DNA of 64,000 nucleotides, taken from the NCBI GenBank assembly GCA_947489685.1, contig CANLEM010000003.1, positions 682,001-746,000 on the forward strand, written 5' to 3'. This document shows, piece after piece, positions 1-8,242 of the stretch. The stretch is from an uncultured Aquimarina sp. (lineage in GTDB: Bacteria; Bacteroidota; Bacteroidia; Flavobacteriales; Flavobacteriaceae). Position 1 is the first letter of the stretch; each line of letters begins with the position of its first letter. A model generated the notes under the pieces. That model did not search any database. It saw only the letters and a program-made list of their open reading frames with translations, and had not been told where the DNA came from. Both the position numbers and the translations under genes were made by a program.

Positions 1-495
1 TGGACCACAGATTATTCGATTAGAAATAAAACCTTTGGATATGTAGATAATGATGATACGGATGTATTTCTAGGACAAAGAGATATCACAACTATCGAGA
101 ATTCGCTAAGCGCTAGTTACAATTTTGACCCTTATAAGGCCATAAACCTTCGATTTAGGAACTTCTGGAGTACTGCAGATTATACCGAAGATATATTTTT
201 TGAGCTAAATGATGATGGTTCAAGAACACAAATCGATTATGATACTTCAGAAAATGATCCCAATACAAATTTTAATATTTGGAATCTTGATCTTAGTTTT
301 AATTGGAGGTTTGCTCCGGGAAGTGAAGCTACCCTACTCTATCGAAATCAAATTTTTAATCAGGACGAGTTTTCTACCTTAAACTATTCTGATAGCCTTG
401 ACAATCTATTTGGCCAGCCTATACAACACACTTTATCACTGCGTATAGTATATTTTCTTGATGTGAATAATTTAAAAGGCTCTTCTAAAGGATAA
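1..495 (+). CDS. DUF5916 family protein, C-terminal part only
   Basis: The window opens inside this gene; frame 1 is open for 164 residues to TAA at 493-495. The fragment alternates aromatic and polar residues as in outer-membrane beta strands (for example FNIWNLDLSFNWRF and LSLRIVYFLDVNNLKG). From memory this matches the end of the Bacteroidota DUF5916 family, large secreted proteins with a CBM9-like N-terminal sugar-binding domain and a C-terminal barrel-like domain; that N-terminal half lies outside the window. The function of the family is unknown. The stop is 55 bases before the LolD-type ATPase start, so the two could be co-transcribed, but nothing else links them. Family call from recognition of the C-terminus only. 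Confidence 0.75.
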   Translation, partial: WTTDYSIRNKTFGYVDNDDTDVFLGQRDITTIENSLSASYNFDPYKAINLRFRNFWSTADYTEDIFFELNDDGSRTQIDYDTSENDPNTNFNIWNLDLSFNWRFAPGSEATLLYRNQIFNQDEFSTLNYSDSLDNLFGQPIQHTLSLRIVYFLDVNNLKGSSKG

Positions 496-550
496 TCTTG
501 GGGTTTCTACGAATATTGATTACTTTCACTGCTTGTAAGTTGAAAAATAG

Positions 551-1213
551 ATGATCAAAGCAAGTAATATTCATAAAAATTATGGGGATTTACACGTATT
601 AAAAGGTGTAGATTTACATATTAAACCAGGAGAAATAGTATCTATCGTTGGTGCATCTGGTGCCGGTAAAACAACTTTACTTCAGATATTAGGAACATTA
701 GATAGGGCTTCAGAAATAAAAGAAAGCGATTTGATTATTAACGAATCTAAAATTAATACACTATCGCAAAAAAATCTTTCCAAATTCAGAAATGAGCAAT
801 TAGGTTTTATTTTTCAATTTCACCAATTGTTACCTGAGTTTACAGCTCTCGAAAATGTTTGTATTCCTGCTTATATTAGCAAAACTTCAAAATCAAAAGC
901 CGAAGAAAGAGCAAAGGAACTTCTTGATTTTCTGGGTCTTTCTCATCGTTATGATCATAAGCCTAATGAATTATCTGGAGGAGAGCAGCAACGTGTAGCT
1001 GTTGCCAGGGCTTTAATTAATAATCCAAAAGTTATTTTTGCTGATGAACCTTCGGGAAATCTTGATAGTGAAGCTGCAGAAAATCTTCATAAGTTGTTTT
1101 TTAAATTAAGAGATGAGTTTGGACAAACTTTTGTGATCGTAACCCATAATCGAGAACTTGCCGATATGGCCGACAGAAAACTTACCATGGTAGACGGTAA
1201 GATTGTTGATTAA
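551..1213 (+). CDS. lolD: LolD-type ABC transporter ATP-binding protein
   Basis: A 220-residue stand-alone ATPase subunit. Walker A GASGAGKT is at residues 34-41, the Q-loop region reads [12 protein letters not shown] near 87-97, the signature LSGGEQQ is at 141-147, Walker B VIFADE at 161-166 and an H-loop histidine near 195. The [15 protein letters not shown] stretch is characteristic of LolD, which powers release of outer-membrane lipoproteins from the inner membrane with LolC/LolE-type permeases. No permease gene is adjacent, which is common in Bacteroidota. It acts at the cytoplasmic face of the inner membrane. The ATG at 551 gives a full-length family member. A hairpin follows the stop at once. 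It could be another MacB/FtsE-class ATPase, but LolD fits best. Confidence 0.88.
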   Translation: MIKASNIHKNYGDLHVLKGVDLHIKPGEIVSIVGASGAGKTTLLQILGTLDRASEIKESDLIINESKINTLSQKNLSKFRNEQLGFIFQFHQLLPEFTALENVCIPAYISKTSKSKAEERAKELLDFLGLSHRYDHKPNELSGGEQQRVAVARALINNPKVIFADEPSGNLDSEAAENLHKLFFKLRDEFGQTFVIVTHNRELADMADRKLTMVDGKIVD

Positions 1214-1218
1214 ATTGA

Positions 1219-1244
1219 AAAGGCTCCCCTTTCAGGAAGCCTTT
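1219..1244. terminator. Hairpin between convergent genes
   Basis: AAAGGCT at 1219-1225 pairs perfectly with AGCCTTT at 1238-1244 around a 12-base loop. It lies just after the LolD-type stop and before the leftward protease gene ends, so it could serve either strand. The T tracts are weak on both sides, so termination is inferred. Confidence 0.5.
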
Positions 1245-1280
1245 ATATAAAAAAATCAAAGTTCTTGAGTTATCATTTAT

Positions 1281-2117
1281 TTAATAAAGGTATTCTAAAG
1301 CTGTAACATCATCACGACTAAATACGCCATTCTCGTTACCCGTAGGACACGAAATCATTACAGAAAGCCTATCTATACCAGTTGTAGTACCAGGTATGTG
1401 TATTGCTCCGTCAGATCCTTGTCCTTCATTTACACCATTACAAACTCTTGCAAACCAATCTGTATGACGTAGACCTACACAATGTCCCATTTCATGAGTA
1501 ATTACATGAGATGCATAGGTTACTCCTTGTCTAGATACACTTGGTCCAATTCTTGCCCATTTATATGGTCTACCACCCGAAGGGAATCCTGCTAATCCCC
1601 CAGAGCCTAAATCGCCGCGAACGTAAACAACAAGATCTGCTGCACGATAATTGGTTCCAAAAGTTAACCTCATGTTTAATGAAGTATTAAGCCTGTTAAA
1701 CGAGTTTACCGCTCTTTGTAATGCTTGACGATTTGTAGCATCCAAACCGTTTCCTCCACCACCTGTAAATCCTAGTACATCAATAGTTCTATTTCTGCTA
1801 GAAATAAGGTTACGGGTTCTATATTGTTTTGTACCGTCACTTAACGATGATAAGCTAGCCTGATTTTGAAGATCTAAAACAGGTATCGCAAGGTCAGTAT
1901 CGTTTACAAAATATTCTGCAACATTTCCGTCTAGATCGGTAATAGATTTAATCTTAACATCCCGGGTGTTAACTCCCATATCAGACAACTTTAATAGTTG
2001 TTCTTTTGTAGGAACCTTATTTATTTGACTAGTTTCTTCTTTAATTTCTTCTTTTTGGCAAGAAAATAGCATTCCTGCAACTACAGAGCTAAGCGCCAAT
2101 AATTTGATTGTCTTCAT
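1281..2117 (-). CDS. M57-type zinc metalloprotease lipoprotein
   Basis: A 278-residue lipoprotein: a hydrophobic signal peptide ends in LFSC with lipidated Cys20. The next residues, QKEE, match the K-(D/E)2 lipoprotein export signal known from Capnocytophaga, so display on the cell surface is likely. The zinc site HEMGHCVGLRHTD (residues 208-220) is the extended metzincin motif HExxHxxGxxHxD, with a candidate Met-turn in LSVMIS about 45 residues later. This matches the M57 'dual-action HEIGH' peptidases. The region between residues 30 and 110 is probably a propeptide-like segment. Substrate unknown. The gene stands alone, convergent with the LolD-type ATPase. A short inverted repeat (ATCTGT, 3-base loop, ACAGAT at 2135-2149) lies in its leader. 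Confidence 0.85.
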   Translation of the reverse strand: MKTIKLLALSSVVAGMLFSCQKEEIKEETSQINKVPTKEQLLKLSDMGVNTRDVKIKSITDLDGNVAEYFVNDTDLAIPVLDLQNQASLSSLSDGTKQYRTRNLISSRNRTIDVLGFTGGGGNGLDATNRQALQRAVNSFNRLNTSLNMRLTFGTNYRAADLVVYVRGDLGSGGLAGFPSGGRPYKWARIGPSVSRQGVTYASHVITHEMGHCVGLRHTDWFARVCNGVNEGQGSDGAIHIPGTTTGIDRLSVMISCPTGNENGVFSRDDVTALEYLY

Positions 2118-2584
2118 TGTTGTTTATTTATTCGATCTGTAAAACAGATGTGAACCACAGATCTTGGTTAAAAATTAGATAAAAAGAGCCTTGATTATCT
2201 TATTACTTTATTGTTAAAAAGATGAAGTGAAAAGCAAAAATCGGGCTTCAAAGATAAATAGGGTGATTGTTGAGATTAAATGATATGAGATTTCTAGTTC
2301 TATCTTTGATAAGATAAGACAAGCCTATAAACTTAATAGGTCATGTCTCAATATTTTTTAATCTAAAAAATATTCCCGATTTAATGCTTTACAAAATGAA
2401 TGCTTTTTAGGTGTTTTCATGAAGGATACACCTTTGTTTTTGAGTAAGGTTATAGAATATTTTCATAAGTTGAGTTTGTGTAATTAGTTGAGGCTAAATT
2501 GAAGAAAAAATATATGCTAAACAACAAAAAGATGTCTATAATCACGATATGAGACATCTCATAACATGATATAGATACTAATAA
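2118..2584. other. Intergenic stretch
   Basis: 467 AT-rich bases between two leftward genes. It holds the leader of the M57 protease (including the inverted repeat at 2135-2149) and, at its left-gene end, the terminator of the AraC gene at 2526-2559. I see no ORF with coding character and no RNA gene. Confidence 0.6.
2526..2559 (-). terminator. Rho-independent terminator of the AraC-type gene
   Basis: AGATGTCT (2530-2537) and AGACATCT (2552-2559) form a perfect 8-bp stem. Read leftward, the stem is followed by TTTTTGTTGT. It lies 26 bases past the stop of the leftward regulator gene. Confidence 0.75.
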
Positions 2585-3646
2585 TTAAACACTTAATTCT
2601 TTTGCATAAACAGAAGGAGAAACGCCCACGATTTCTTTGAAATTTTTGTAAAAAGATGCTCTAGAACTAAAGCCTACCTCATTGGCAATAGCCGAAATAC
2701 TATATTTATCATATTCGCCTGAACCCAATAAACGTTTAAACTCCTCTACTCTGTAATAGTTAATATAATTGCTGAAGTTTTTATTATCTATTTTGTTAAT
2801 AGCTTTAGAAATTGATCGTTCTGGTATATTTATATCTTTAGCAAAGTTTTTTAAATTAATATTAGGGTCTAAATAACTTCTGTTTTCGAAAAGATAACGT
2901 TCAATATTTTCGAGAATTCCTTTCAATTCTTTTCTGTCTTCTTCGACCTCTAATTTTGAAGGAATAACGTTATCAATATTGATTTGAATTACACTCGCAA
3001 TAGTTATATAGTATGTACAAAGCAATGATATGCCACAATATATATTAGCAACAAGCTCTGTTTTAATTCCAAAACTATGGTACAAGTGTCTAAACACATT
3101 TAATACGATACAACTAAGGCAAAAAACCGTGAGCCAGACTAATGATTTATATTTTGTATTCGTAAAATGAATTGGCAACAGAGTTTTATGTCTTTGGATT
3201 ATCTTAATAATGAAAATACTCATAAGCACAATATAAATAGACGAAAGCACATTACTTATAGTATTAAAATGATATGTAACGAGAAGATCATGTATATTAG
3301 GGTTAATCAGTACTGCACAAAAAATAAATAGAAGAATCAAAAATTCTAACAAAGCCGGAATATAAAATCTGAATTCAGATTTTAATTTTACTCCTGCTGT
3401 TCTTACGGCGTAAAAAAATAAAAAATTGATCGTTAAAAAATCAAACTTAAAAGGAACATAGAACATTGCAGGGTTCTTCACTATTTTTGTCAGAAAAAAC
3501 ACAGATATTTCTACCAATAGCGTGATAAAAACTAATCCTAAATATCTATTAATGTGAATTTTATTTGATTTATAGAAAAATAATATCAAAAGAATAACAA
3601 ATGTTTGTAAGCCGAGAATTAAAAATAATGTGTCCTGTATGGTCAT
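2585..3646 (-). CDS. Membrane-bound AraC family transcriptional regulator
   Basis: 353 residues. The first ~225 contain about seven strongly hydrophobic segments (such as FLILGLQTFVILLILFFY near the start and LIFCAVLINP in the middle), and the last ~100 form an AraC/XylS DNA-binding domain with two helix-turn-helix units. The second shows the family pattern ISAIANEVGFSSRASFYKNFKEIVGVSP. This layout, a multi-pass sensor fused directly to AraC, is common in Flavobacteriia and suggests a membrane signal controlling transcription from the inner membrane. Ligand and targets cannot be read. Its gene is monocistronic with its own terminator. Divergent to the TIGR02757 gene across 200 bases. Confidence 0.88.
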   Translation of the reverse strand: MTIQDTLFLILGLQTFVILLILFFYKSNKIHINRYLGLVFITLLVEISVFFLTKIVKNPAMFYVPFKFDFLTINFLFFYAVRTAGVKLKSEFRFYIPALLEFLILLFIFCAVLINPNIHDLLVTYHFNTISNVLSSIYIVLMSIFIIKIIQRHKTLLPIHFTNTKYKSLVWLTVFCLSCIVLNVFRHLYHSFGIKTELVANIYCGISLLCTYYITIASVIQINIDNVIPSKLEVEEDRKELKGILENIERYLFENRSYLDPNINLKNFAKDINIPERSISKAINKIDNKNFSNYINYYRVEEFKRLLGSGEYDKYSISAIANEVGFSSRASFYKNFKEIVGVSPSVYAKELSV

Positions 3647-3846
3647 TTTAGGGATTCTTTAGAAAAACTCACTGACAAAAATATTTTAGAAAAGCAAAAT
3701 TATGTAATTATAACAATTGAGCAAAAAATTAACATATTCCTTACCATACTACTAACAACTGTTATATAATATGATTTATTACACTCTTATGAACAAAATA
3801 TAGTACTATTACATAACTCAAACCCGTAGCTATAAAACTTAAAACA

Positions 3847-4620
3847 TTGAAAAACCTTACTAAACCTGAATTAAAAGAATTTCTTGATGAAAAAGCCGCC
3901 TTTTATGAGCAACCTAAGTTTATTGAGGCAGATCCTATTCAGATCCCACATTTGTATACCCAAAAAGAAGATATCGAAATTTCTGGTTTTCTAACTGCTA
4001 CAATTTCATGGGGCAACAGAAAAAGTATCTTGACCAATGCACATAAACTAATGGCTCTTTTAGATAATAATCCTTATGATTTTATTATGAATCATAGTCA
4101 AAATGATTTGCAAACGCTAGAAGGTTTTGTACATCGTACATTTAATCATATTGATCTCACCTATTTTGTTCAAGGTCTGCGATACATATATACCAAGTAT
4201 AAAGATATGGAATCCTTTTACCTACAGTTTAGTGAAGAAGAGAACTTTCAAAACGCTATTCATCACTTTAAACAAGAGTTTTTTGCTCCTGCCCATCCTA
4301 TCAGAACAGAAAAACATATAAGTGATCCATATAAAAACTCTGCAGCCAAACGAATTAATATGTTCTTACGCTGGATGGTTAGAGATGCTAAAGCTGGCGT
4401 AGATTTGGGTATTTGGGATCGTTTATCTCCTTCACAACTCTCATGTCCGTTAGATGTTCATTCGGGTAATGTAGCTCGAAAATTAGGGGTGCTTAAACGA
4501 AAACAAAATGATGGGAAAGCGTTATCCGAATTGGATAATCAATTGAGGCTATTGGATAGCAAAGATCCGGTTAAATATGACTATGCTTTGTTTGGTCTTG
4601 GTGTTTTTGAAAAGTTTTAG
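3847..4620 (+). CDS. TIGR02757 (DUF2400) family protein
   Basis: 257 residues, recognised from segments such as the N-terminal ELKEFLDEKAAFYEQPKF, ADPIQIPHLY, ATISWGNRKSI and CPLDVHSGNVARKLGVLKRK. This is a conserved family of roughly this length, frequent in Bacteroidota, with no established biochemical function; it has no signal peptide and is presumably cytosolic. The HSGN-A-KLG pattern and helical make-up recall HhH-GPD base-excision glycosylase folds, but this is only an impression. The reading frame starts with TTG at 3847; no in-frame ATG exists near it and the N-terminus from there matches the family, so TTG is the likely start. Monocistronic. Confidence 0.8.
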   Translation: MKNLTKPELKEFLDEKAAFYEQPKFIEADPIQIPHLYTQKEDIEISGFLTATISWGNRKSILTNAHKLMALLDNNPYDFIMNHSQNDLQTLEGFVHRTFNHIDLTYFVQGLRYIYTKYKDMESFYLQFSEEENFQNAIHHFKQEFFAPAHPIRTEKHISDPYKNSAAKRINMFLRWMVRDAKAGVDLGIWDRLSPSQLSCPLDVHSGNVARKLGVLKRKQNDGKALSELDNQLRLLDSKDPVKYDYALFGLGVFEKF

Positions 4621-4801
4621 AAAAAAACTTCATTTTTTAATTGATAATATGAAGAAATGAACTTAAATTATCTTCCCTAAGAGCCATAATTATTTGTGAC
4701 AATCAAGTACAAGTGTTAGTTTTTAAGCTATTTTACGTCTAAATCAAAATTAATATTGGATTGATAATGAATATTTTGCATTAACAGTTTAACACAGAAA
4801 A

Positions 4802-6007
4802 ATGATAGCCCCGCAAATACCCAAAAACGAATATCAAAGACAAAAGGCCGTAGAGAAATACGAACTTTTGGATACTTTACCCGAAGATAGTTTTGACAAT
4901 ATTACCAGGCTAATTAGCTACATATGTGATACTCCAATTGCATTAATCACTTTATTGGATAACGACCGTAATTTCTTAAAATCTCATCTTGGTATTCCTT
5001 TTAACGAATCTCCCAGAGAAATATCGTTTTGTGGTCATGCCATAAATGCTGATGAGGAGATCATGATTGTCGAAGATTCTCGAAAAGATGAGAGGTTTCA
5101 TGACAATCCTCTTGTAAGCGAACACGGTGCTATTTTTTATGCAGGAGTTCCATTAGTGAACAATGAAGGATACAAGCTGGGCACTTTATGTGTTTATGAT
5201 CATAAACCCCGTAAATTAAATGATAAACAAATAGATGCCATGATCAACCTATCCAAACAGGTCATGAATCTATATGAACAAAAATATAACAATGTTCAGT
5301 TAAAAAAGTTTCAAATTCATCTAGAAGAACGAAATGAGAATCTAAGAAAATTTGCTAGTATAGTTTCGCATGATCTTAAATCCCCTATTTCAAACATTGT
5401 CATGCTTACTGAACTTCTAAAAGAAGAAAATCAAAATAACCTAAGCGAAGAATCAAAACAATATATAGAATACCTTAGAACATCTTCCCTTTCATTAAGA
5501 GATTATGTAGATGGTTTACTTCAGTTTTATAAAAGTGATGATACCATTAGAAAAAAGAAAGAGAATATAGATTTGTCTTCATTTTTTCTAGAAATCAAAG
5601 AATTATCGGCAGCTGGTGTTACTGTTGATTTCGAATTTCCGAATAAAAATGCAATTACTATTCATTCAAATAAGTCTGCACTACAACAGGTATTTTTAAA
5701 CCTGATTACAAATGCGATAAAGTACAATTCGAAAGATCATATCAAAATTTCTATCTCTTTTGAGGATACAAAGAGCCATTATAAGTTTTCTGTAAGAGAT
5801 AATGGAGATGGAATACCTGAAAAAGATAAATTTAAAGTATTCGAACTTTTTACAACACTTGGTAAAGAGGATAGAGATGGAAATATGGGAAGCGGTATTG
5901 GTTTGGCTACGGTAAAAAGAATTATAAATTATCTAGACGGTTCTATTACTGTAGATTCGCAAGTAAATGAAGGAAGTATCTTTCATTTTACGGTATGTAA
6001 AGACTAG
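4802..6007 (+). CDS. GAF-domain sensor histidine kinase (copy 1)
   Basis: 401 residues, no membrane segment. A GAF domain covers about 25-160, then a short coiled coil, then HisKA with phospho-acceptor His190 in ASIVSHDLKSPISNI, and a HATPase_c domain with N box (NLITNAIKYNS near 298), G1 box DNGDGIP and G2 box GSGIGLATVKRI. It is a soluble cytoplasmic sensor kinase; the GAF ligand is unknown. The kinase at 9750-10973 is a close paralogue with the same architecture and shared stretches (ICDT-IALI, SFC-HAI, MIVED-RKD-RF, FYAGVPL, LGTLCV), which implies duplication around the PhoX/peroxidase pair. No response regulator gene is adjacent, so its partner lies elsewhere. Confidence 0.9.
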   Translation: MIAPQIPKNEYQRQKAVEKYELLDTLPEDSFDNITRLISYICDTPIALITLLDNDRNFLKSHLGIPFNESPREISFCGHAINADEEIMIVEDSRKDERFHDNPLVSEHGAIFYAGVPLVNNEGYKLGTLCVYDHKPRKLNDKQIDAMINLSKQVMNLYEQKYNNVQLKKFQIHLEERNENLRKFASIVSHDLKSPISNIVMLTELLKEENQNNLSEESKQYIEYLRTSSLSLRDYVDGLLQFYKSDDTIRKKKENIDLSSFFLEIKELSAAGVTVDFEFPNKNAITIHSNKSALQQVFLNLITNAIKYNSKDHIKISISFEDTKSHYKFSVRDNGDGIPEKDKFKVFELFTTLGKEDRDGNMGSGIGLATVKRIINYLDGSITVDSQVNEGSIFHFTVCKD

Positions 6008-6060
6008 TTATTTCTACGATTTCTTGGTGTAAAAAACTATCCACTCATGATTGTAGGTAT

Positions 6061-6121
6061 CGCTAATGCGTTTAGATCAATTCTAAACAATAATGATTAT
6101 TTTACATTCAAAACATTAGCG
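6061..6121. repeat. Nested inverted repeat between genes
   Basis: CGCTAATG (6061-6068) pairs with CATTAGCG (6114-6121). Inside it GTTTAGA (6070-6076) pairs with TCTAAAC (6082-6088) over a 5-base loop. No T tract follows, so it is not a standard terminator. It lies between the histidine kinase stop and the promoter of the PhoX-like gene and may fold in RNA or act as a protein-binding site. Confidence 0.5.
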
Positions 6122-6159
6122 TGATATTTCTTTAATAAACATAAAACATCTGCATAAAC

Positions 6160-6188
6160 TTGTTGAGGTTGACCATGAGTTAAATTTG
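6160..6188 (+). promoter_or_regulatory. Bacteroidota-type promoter of the PhoX-like gene
   Basis: TAAATTTG at 6181-6188 is a perfect TAnnTTTG -7 element. A TTG at 6160-6162 lies 18 bases upstream, close to the consensus spacing for the -33 element. The PhoX-like ATG is 26 bases downstream. Confidence 0.55.
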
Positions 6189-6213
6189 TGAAAACGAAAA
6201 AACTCACACAATC

Positions 6214-7671
6214 ATGAAAAATTACTTTGTTACTGCAGCGCTTGCGTCAGCAATGATTTTGGTTTCCTGTGATCTTGACGATTATAGCGGACCAACTAAA
6301 CCTGGAAATGATGATATTGAATTCAAAAATCACTCTATATCTCCCGTTTTATTAGAAACAACTTCAGAGTTTTCTGATATCGAAATTTTCAATATTCTTT
6401 CTTCTGAAGACACATACATCCCTAACTTCACATACGGTTCTATGGCAGATGGTGCAGGATTACTTCGTAATAAAAACGGAACCTATACATTAATAAACAA
6501 TATAGAAGCCGACTATTCTATAGCCAGAATTACATTAGATAAAACTTTTAAACCTGTAAAAGGAGAACATATTCTTAATGCTGTTGCTACTGCAAACACT
6601 GCACAATGTTCTGGTTCATTAATTACACCTCAAGAACATGGTTTTGGACCATTGTACCTTTCTGGAGGAGAATGGGGAGGAAACTCTAAAGGTGTTTTTG
6701 CAACTAACCCTAGTAAAGATGCATCTGAAGCTTCTGCTGCTAGAATGTTGCCTGCATTAGGACAATGGTCTACTGAAAATGCCGTGGCCTTAAACAAAAG
6801 AGCATATCCTGGTAAAACAGTTGTTTTTATCGGTGATGATAATAGCAATAATGAAGTCCCTTCTGGTCAATTAGGAATGTATGTAGGCCGTAGAGGTGAT
6901 CTTGATGGAGGAAAATTATATGGTCTAAAAGTTACTTCTCCGGATATAACTTATGAAGTAGACATGAAAGAAGGTATTGCTTATAACATGGAATTCGTTG
7001 AGCTTAATGAAAGAGATATTGATTTATTAGATGCTGAAGCAAAAGAAAAAGGAGTTATGGGATTCTCTAGATTAGAGGATATCGACTGGAGAAGAGGATC
7101 TAAACAAAATAATCAAGAAGTTTACTTTGCTGTAACAGGTAGAGAAAAAGACGGTTTAATCGGAAAAGGAACAATTGCTGGAAGAATTTATAAAGTGATT
7201 CTTAACCCTAGAAACCCTTATGGTCCTGGTAAAATAGTGTGTGTTCTTGACGGTGATGTTGCTGGAGGAAAAGCAGAAGCTTTTCATAGTCCTGATAATA
7301 TCCTGGTAACAGAAAACTATGCTTACATACAAGAGGACCCTAACGGTATTTCAAAAGCCGCAGCTAATCATTACTCTAGATTATATCAATATGATCTAAA
7401 CACAGGTGTTTTAAAGACTGTATTAGAGTGTGATCAGGTTAAAGCTGCATCATTAGGGTATGGTCCTCAAGACAGAATTTGGGAAATCACTGGTATGATT
7501 GACATCTCTGAAACTATTGGAGTAGAAGAAACCTTCTTACTAATTACTCAAAATCACGGTTGGGAAAGACCAGATGGTACACCGTTTACAGACCCTACAG
7601 CGAACCCTGATTTGGCAAGTAGCCGTAAAGAAGGAAGTATGTTATATGTAGTAAAAGGGTTAGAAAGATAA
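6214..7671 (+). CDS. PhoX-like (DUF839) lipoprotein
   Basis: 485 residues with a lipoprotein signal ending LVSC (Cys19). The body resembles the PhoX/DUF839 beta-propeller phosphatase family: GFSRLEDIDW matches the family's F-R-ED metal-ligand region, and AEAFHSPDNILVTENYAYIQED matches the SPDN...ED region. Family members hydrolyse phosphate esters with bound Ca and Fe in the cell envelope. Whether this one is an active phosphatase cannot be read; the usual Tat signal of PhoX is replaced by a Sec lipoprotein signal. It has a good promoter 26 bases upstream, and the peroxidase reading frame begins 3 bases after its stop, so the two are an operon. Confidence 0.7.
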   Translation: MKNYFVTAALASAMILVSCDLDDYSGPTKPGNDDIEFKNHSISPVLLETTSEFSDIEIFNILSSEDTYIPNFTYGSMADGAGLLRNKNGTYTLINNIEADYSIARITLDKTFKPVKGEHILNAVATANTAQCSGSLITPQEHGFGPLYLSGGEWGGNSKGVFATNPSKDASEASAARMLPALGQWSTENAVALNKRAYPGKTVVFIGDDNSNNEVPSGQLGMYVGRRGDLDGGKLYGLKVTSPDITYEVDMKEGIAYNMEFVELNERDIDLLDAEAKEKGVMGFSRLEDIDWRRGSKQNNQEVYFAVTGREKDGLIGKGTIAGRIYKVILNPRNPYGPGKIVCVLDGDVAGGKAEAFHSPDNILVTENYAYIQEDPNGISKAAANHYSRLYQYDLNTGVLKTVLECDQVKAASLGYGPQDRIWEITGMIDISETIGVEETFLLITQNHGWERPDGTPFTDPTANPDLASSRKEGSMLYVVKGLER

Positions 7672-7674
7672 TAT

Positions 7675-8187
7675 ATGATCATTACACATCTATCAACATA
7701 TAGAAAAGGGGCTTATTTTGCGATAAGCCTCTTTATCATATTAAGTATTTTTTCCTGTTCGAAACCAGAAAAAGCTGAACTAATACCATATCATATCCAA
7801 ATGAAAAAGCAATTCATAAACGATATTTCTATGGCAATTGCATTTTTAGACAGTTCGGCGAATAATACAGATCAAATCAAAAAGTACTTTTTAAAATCCA
7901 GAACATACTTTAAAAAAATTGAACCAATATTATCTTCTATAGATTCAGAAAATTATGGTTTCCTAAATCAACCAAATATTTTAAAAGTAGAAGAAGATGA
8001 TTTTACCGATATTAAAGTAAAGCAACCTAGCGGTTATCAGGTGTTAGAAGAAAATATTTTTACAGACAGTATTAATGTAACCGAGGTAAATAAGCATTTA
8101 AACTTAGTTTCTAATCGATTAAAATTGATCAAAAAAAAACTGCAGTTTCAATCATTTAAAAACATATCACTTTTTATGGTTCTTTAG
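7675..8187 (+). CDS. N-terminal half of the split peroxidase: lipoprotein, imelysin-like region
   Basis: 170 residues as it stands. A positively charged start and hydrophobic stretch end in SIFSC, a lipobox-like site. The rest is helical and polar (for example the ISMAIAFLDSSANN and KKYFLKSRTYFKKIEPILSSI helices), like the imelysin-like segment that precedes the haem domain in Bacteroidota cytochrome c peroxidases; GYQVLEENIF is typical of that segment. The last ~18 residues after the poly-A run are out of frame with the true protein and unlike the family. Start ATG 7675 is 3 bases after the PhoX-like stop. Confidence 0.6.
   Translation: MIITHLSTYRKGAYFAISLFIILSIFSCSKPEKAELIPYHIQMKKQFINDISMAIAFLDSSANNTDQIKKYFLKSRTYFKKIEPILSSIDSENYGFLNQPNILKVEEDDFTDIKVKQPSGYQVLEENIFTDSINVTEVNKHLNLVSNRLKLIKKKLQFQSFKNISLFMVL
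8131..8139 (+). other. Nine-adenine slippage tract
   Basis: An uninterrupted run of nine A between C8130 and C8140, exactly where the peroxidase frame changes by +1. Eight A would restore one continuous frame. Such runs are hotspots for sequencing error, replication slippage and transcriptional slippage. Confidence 0.8.
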
Positions 8188-8242
8188 AAAAGCAATTATC
8201 CGAATTGCTATTACAGGAACTACTGGTTTCGATTCTCCTGTA

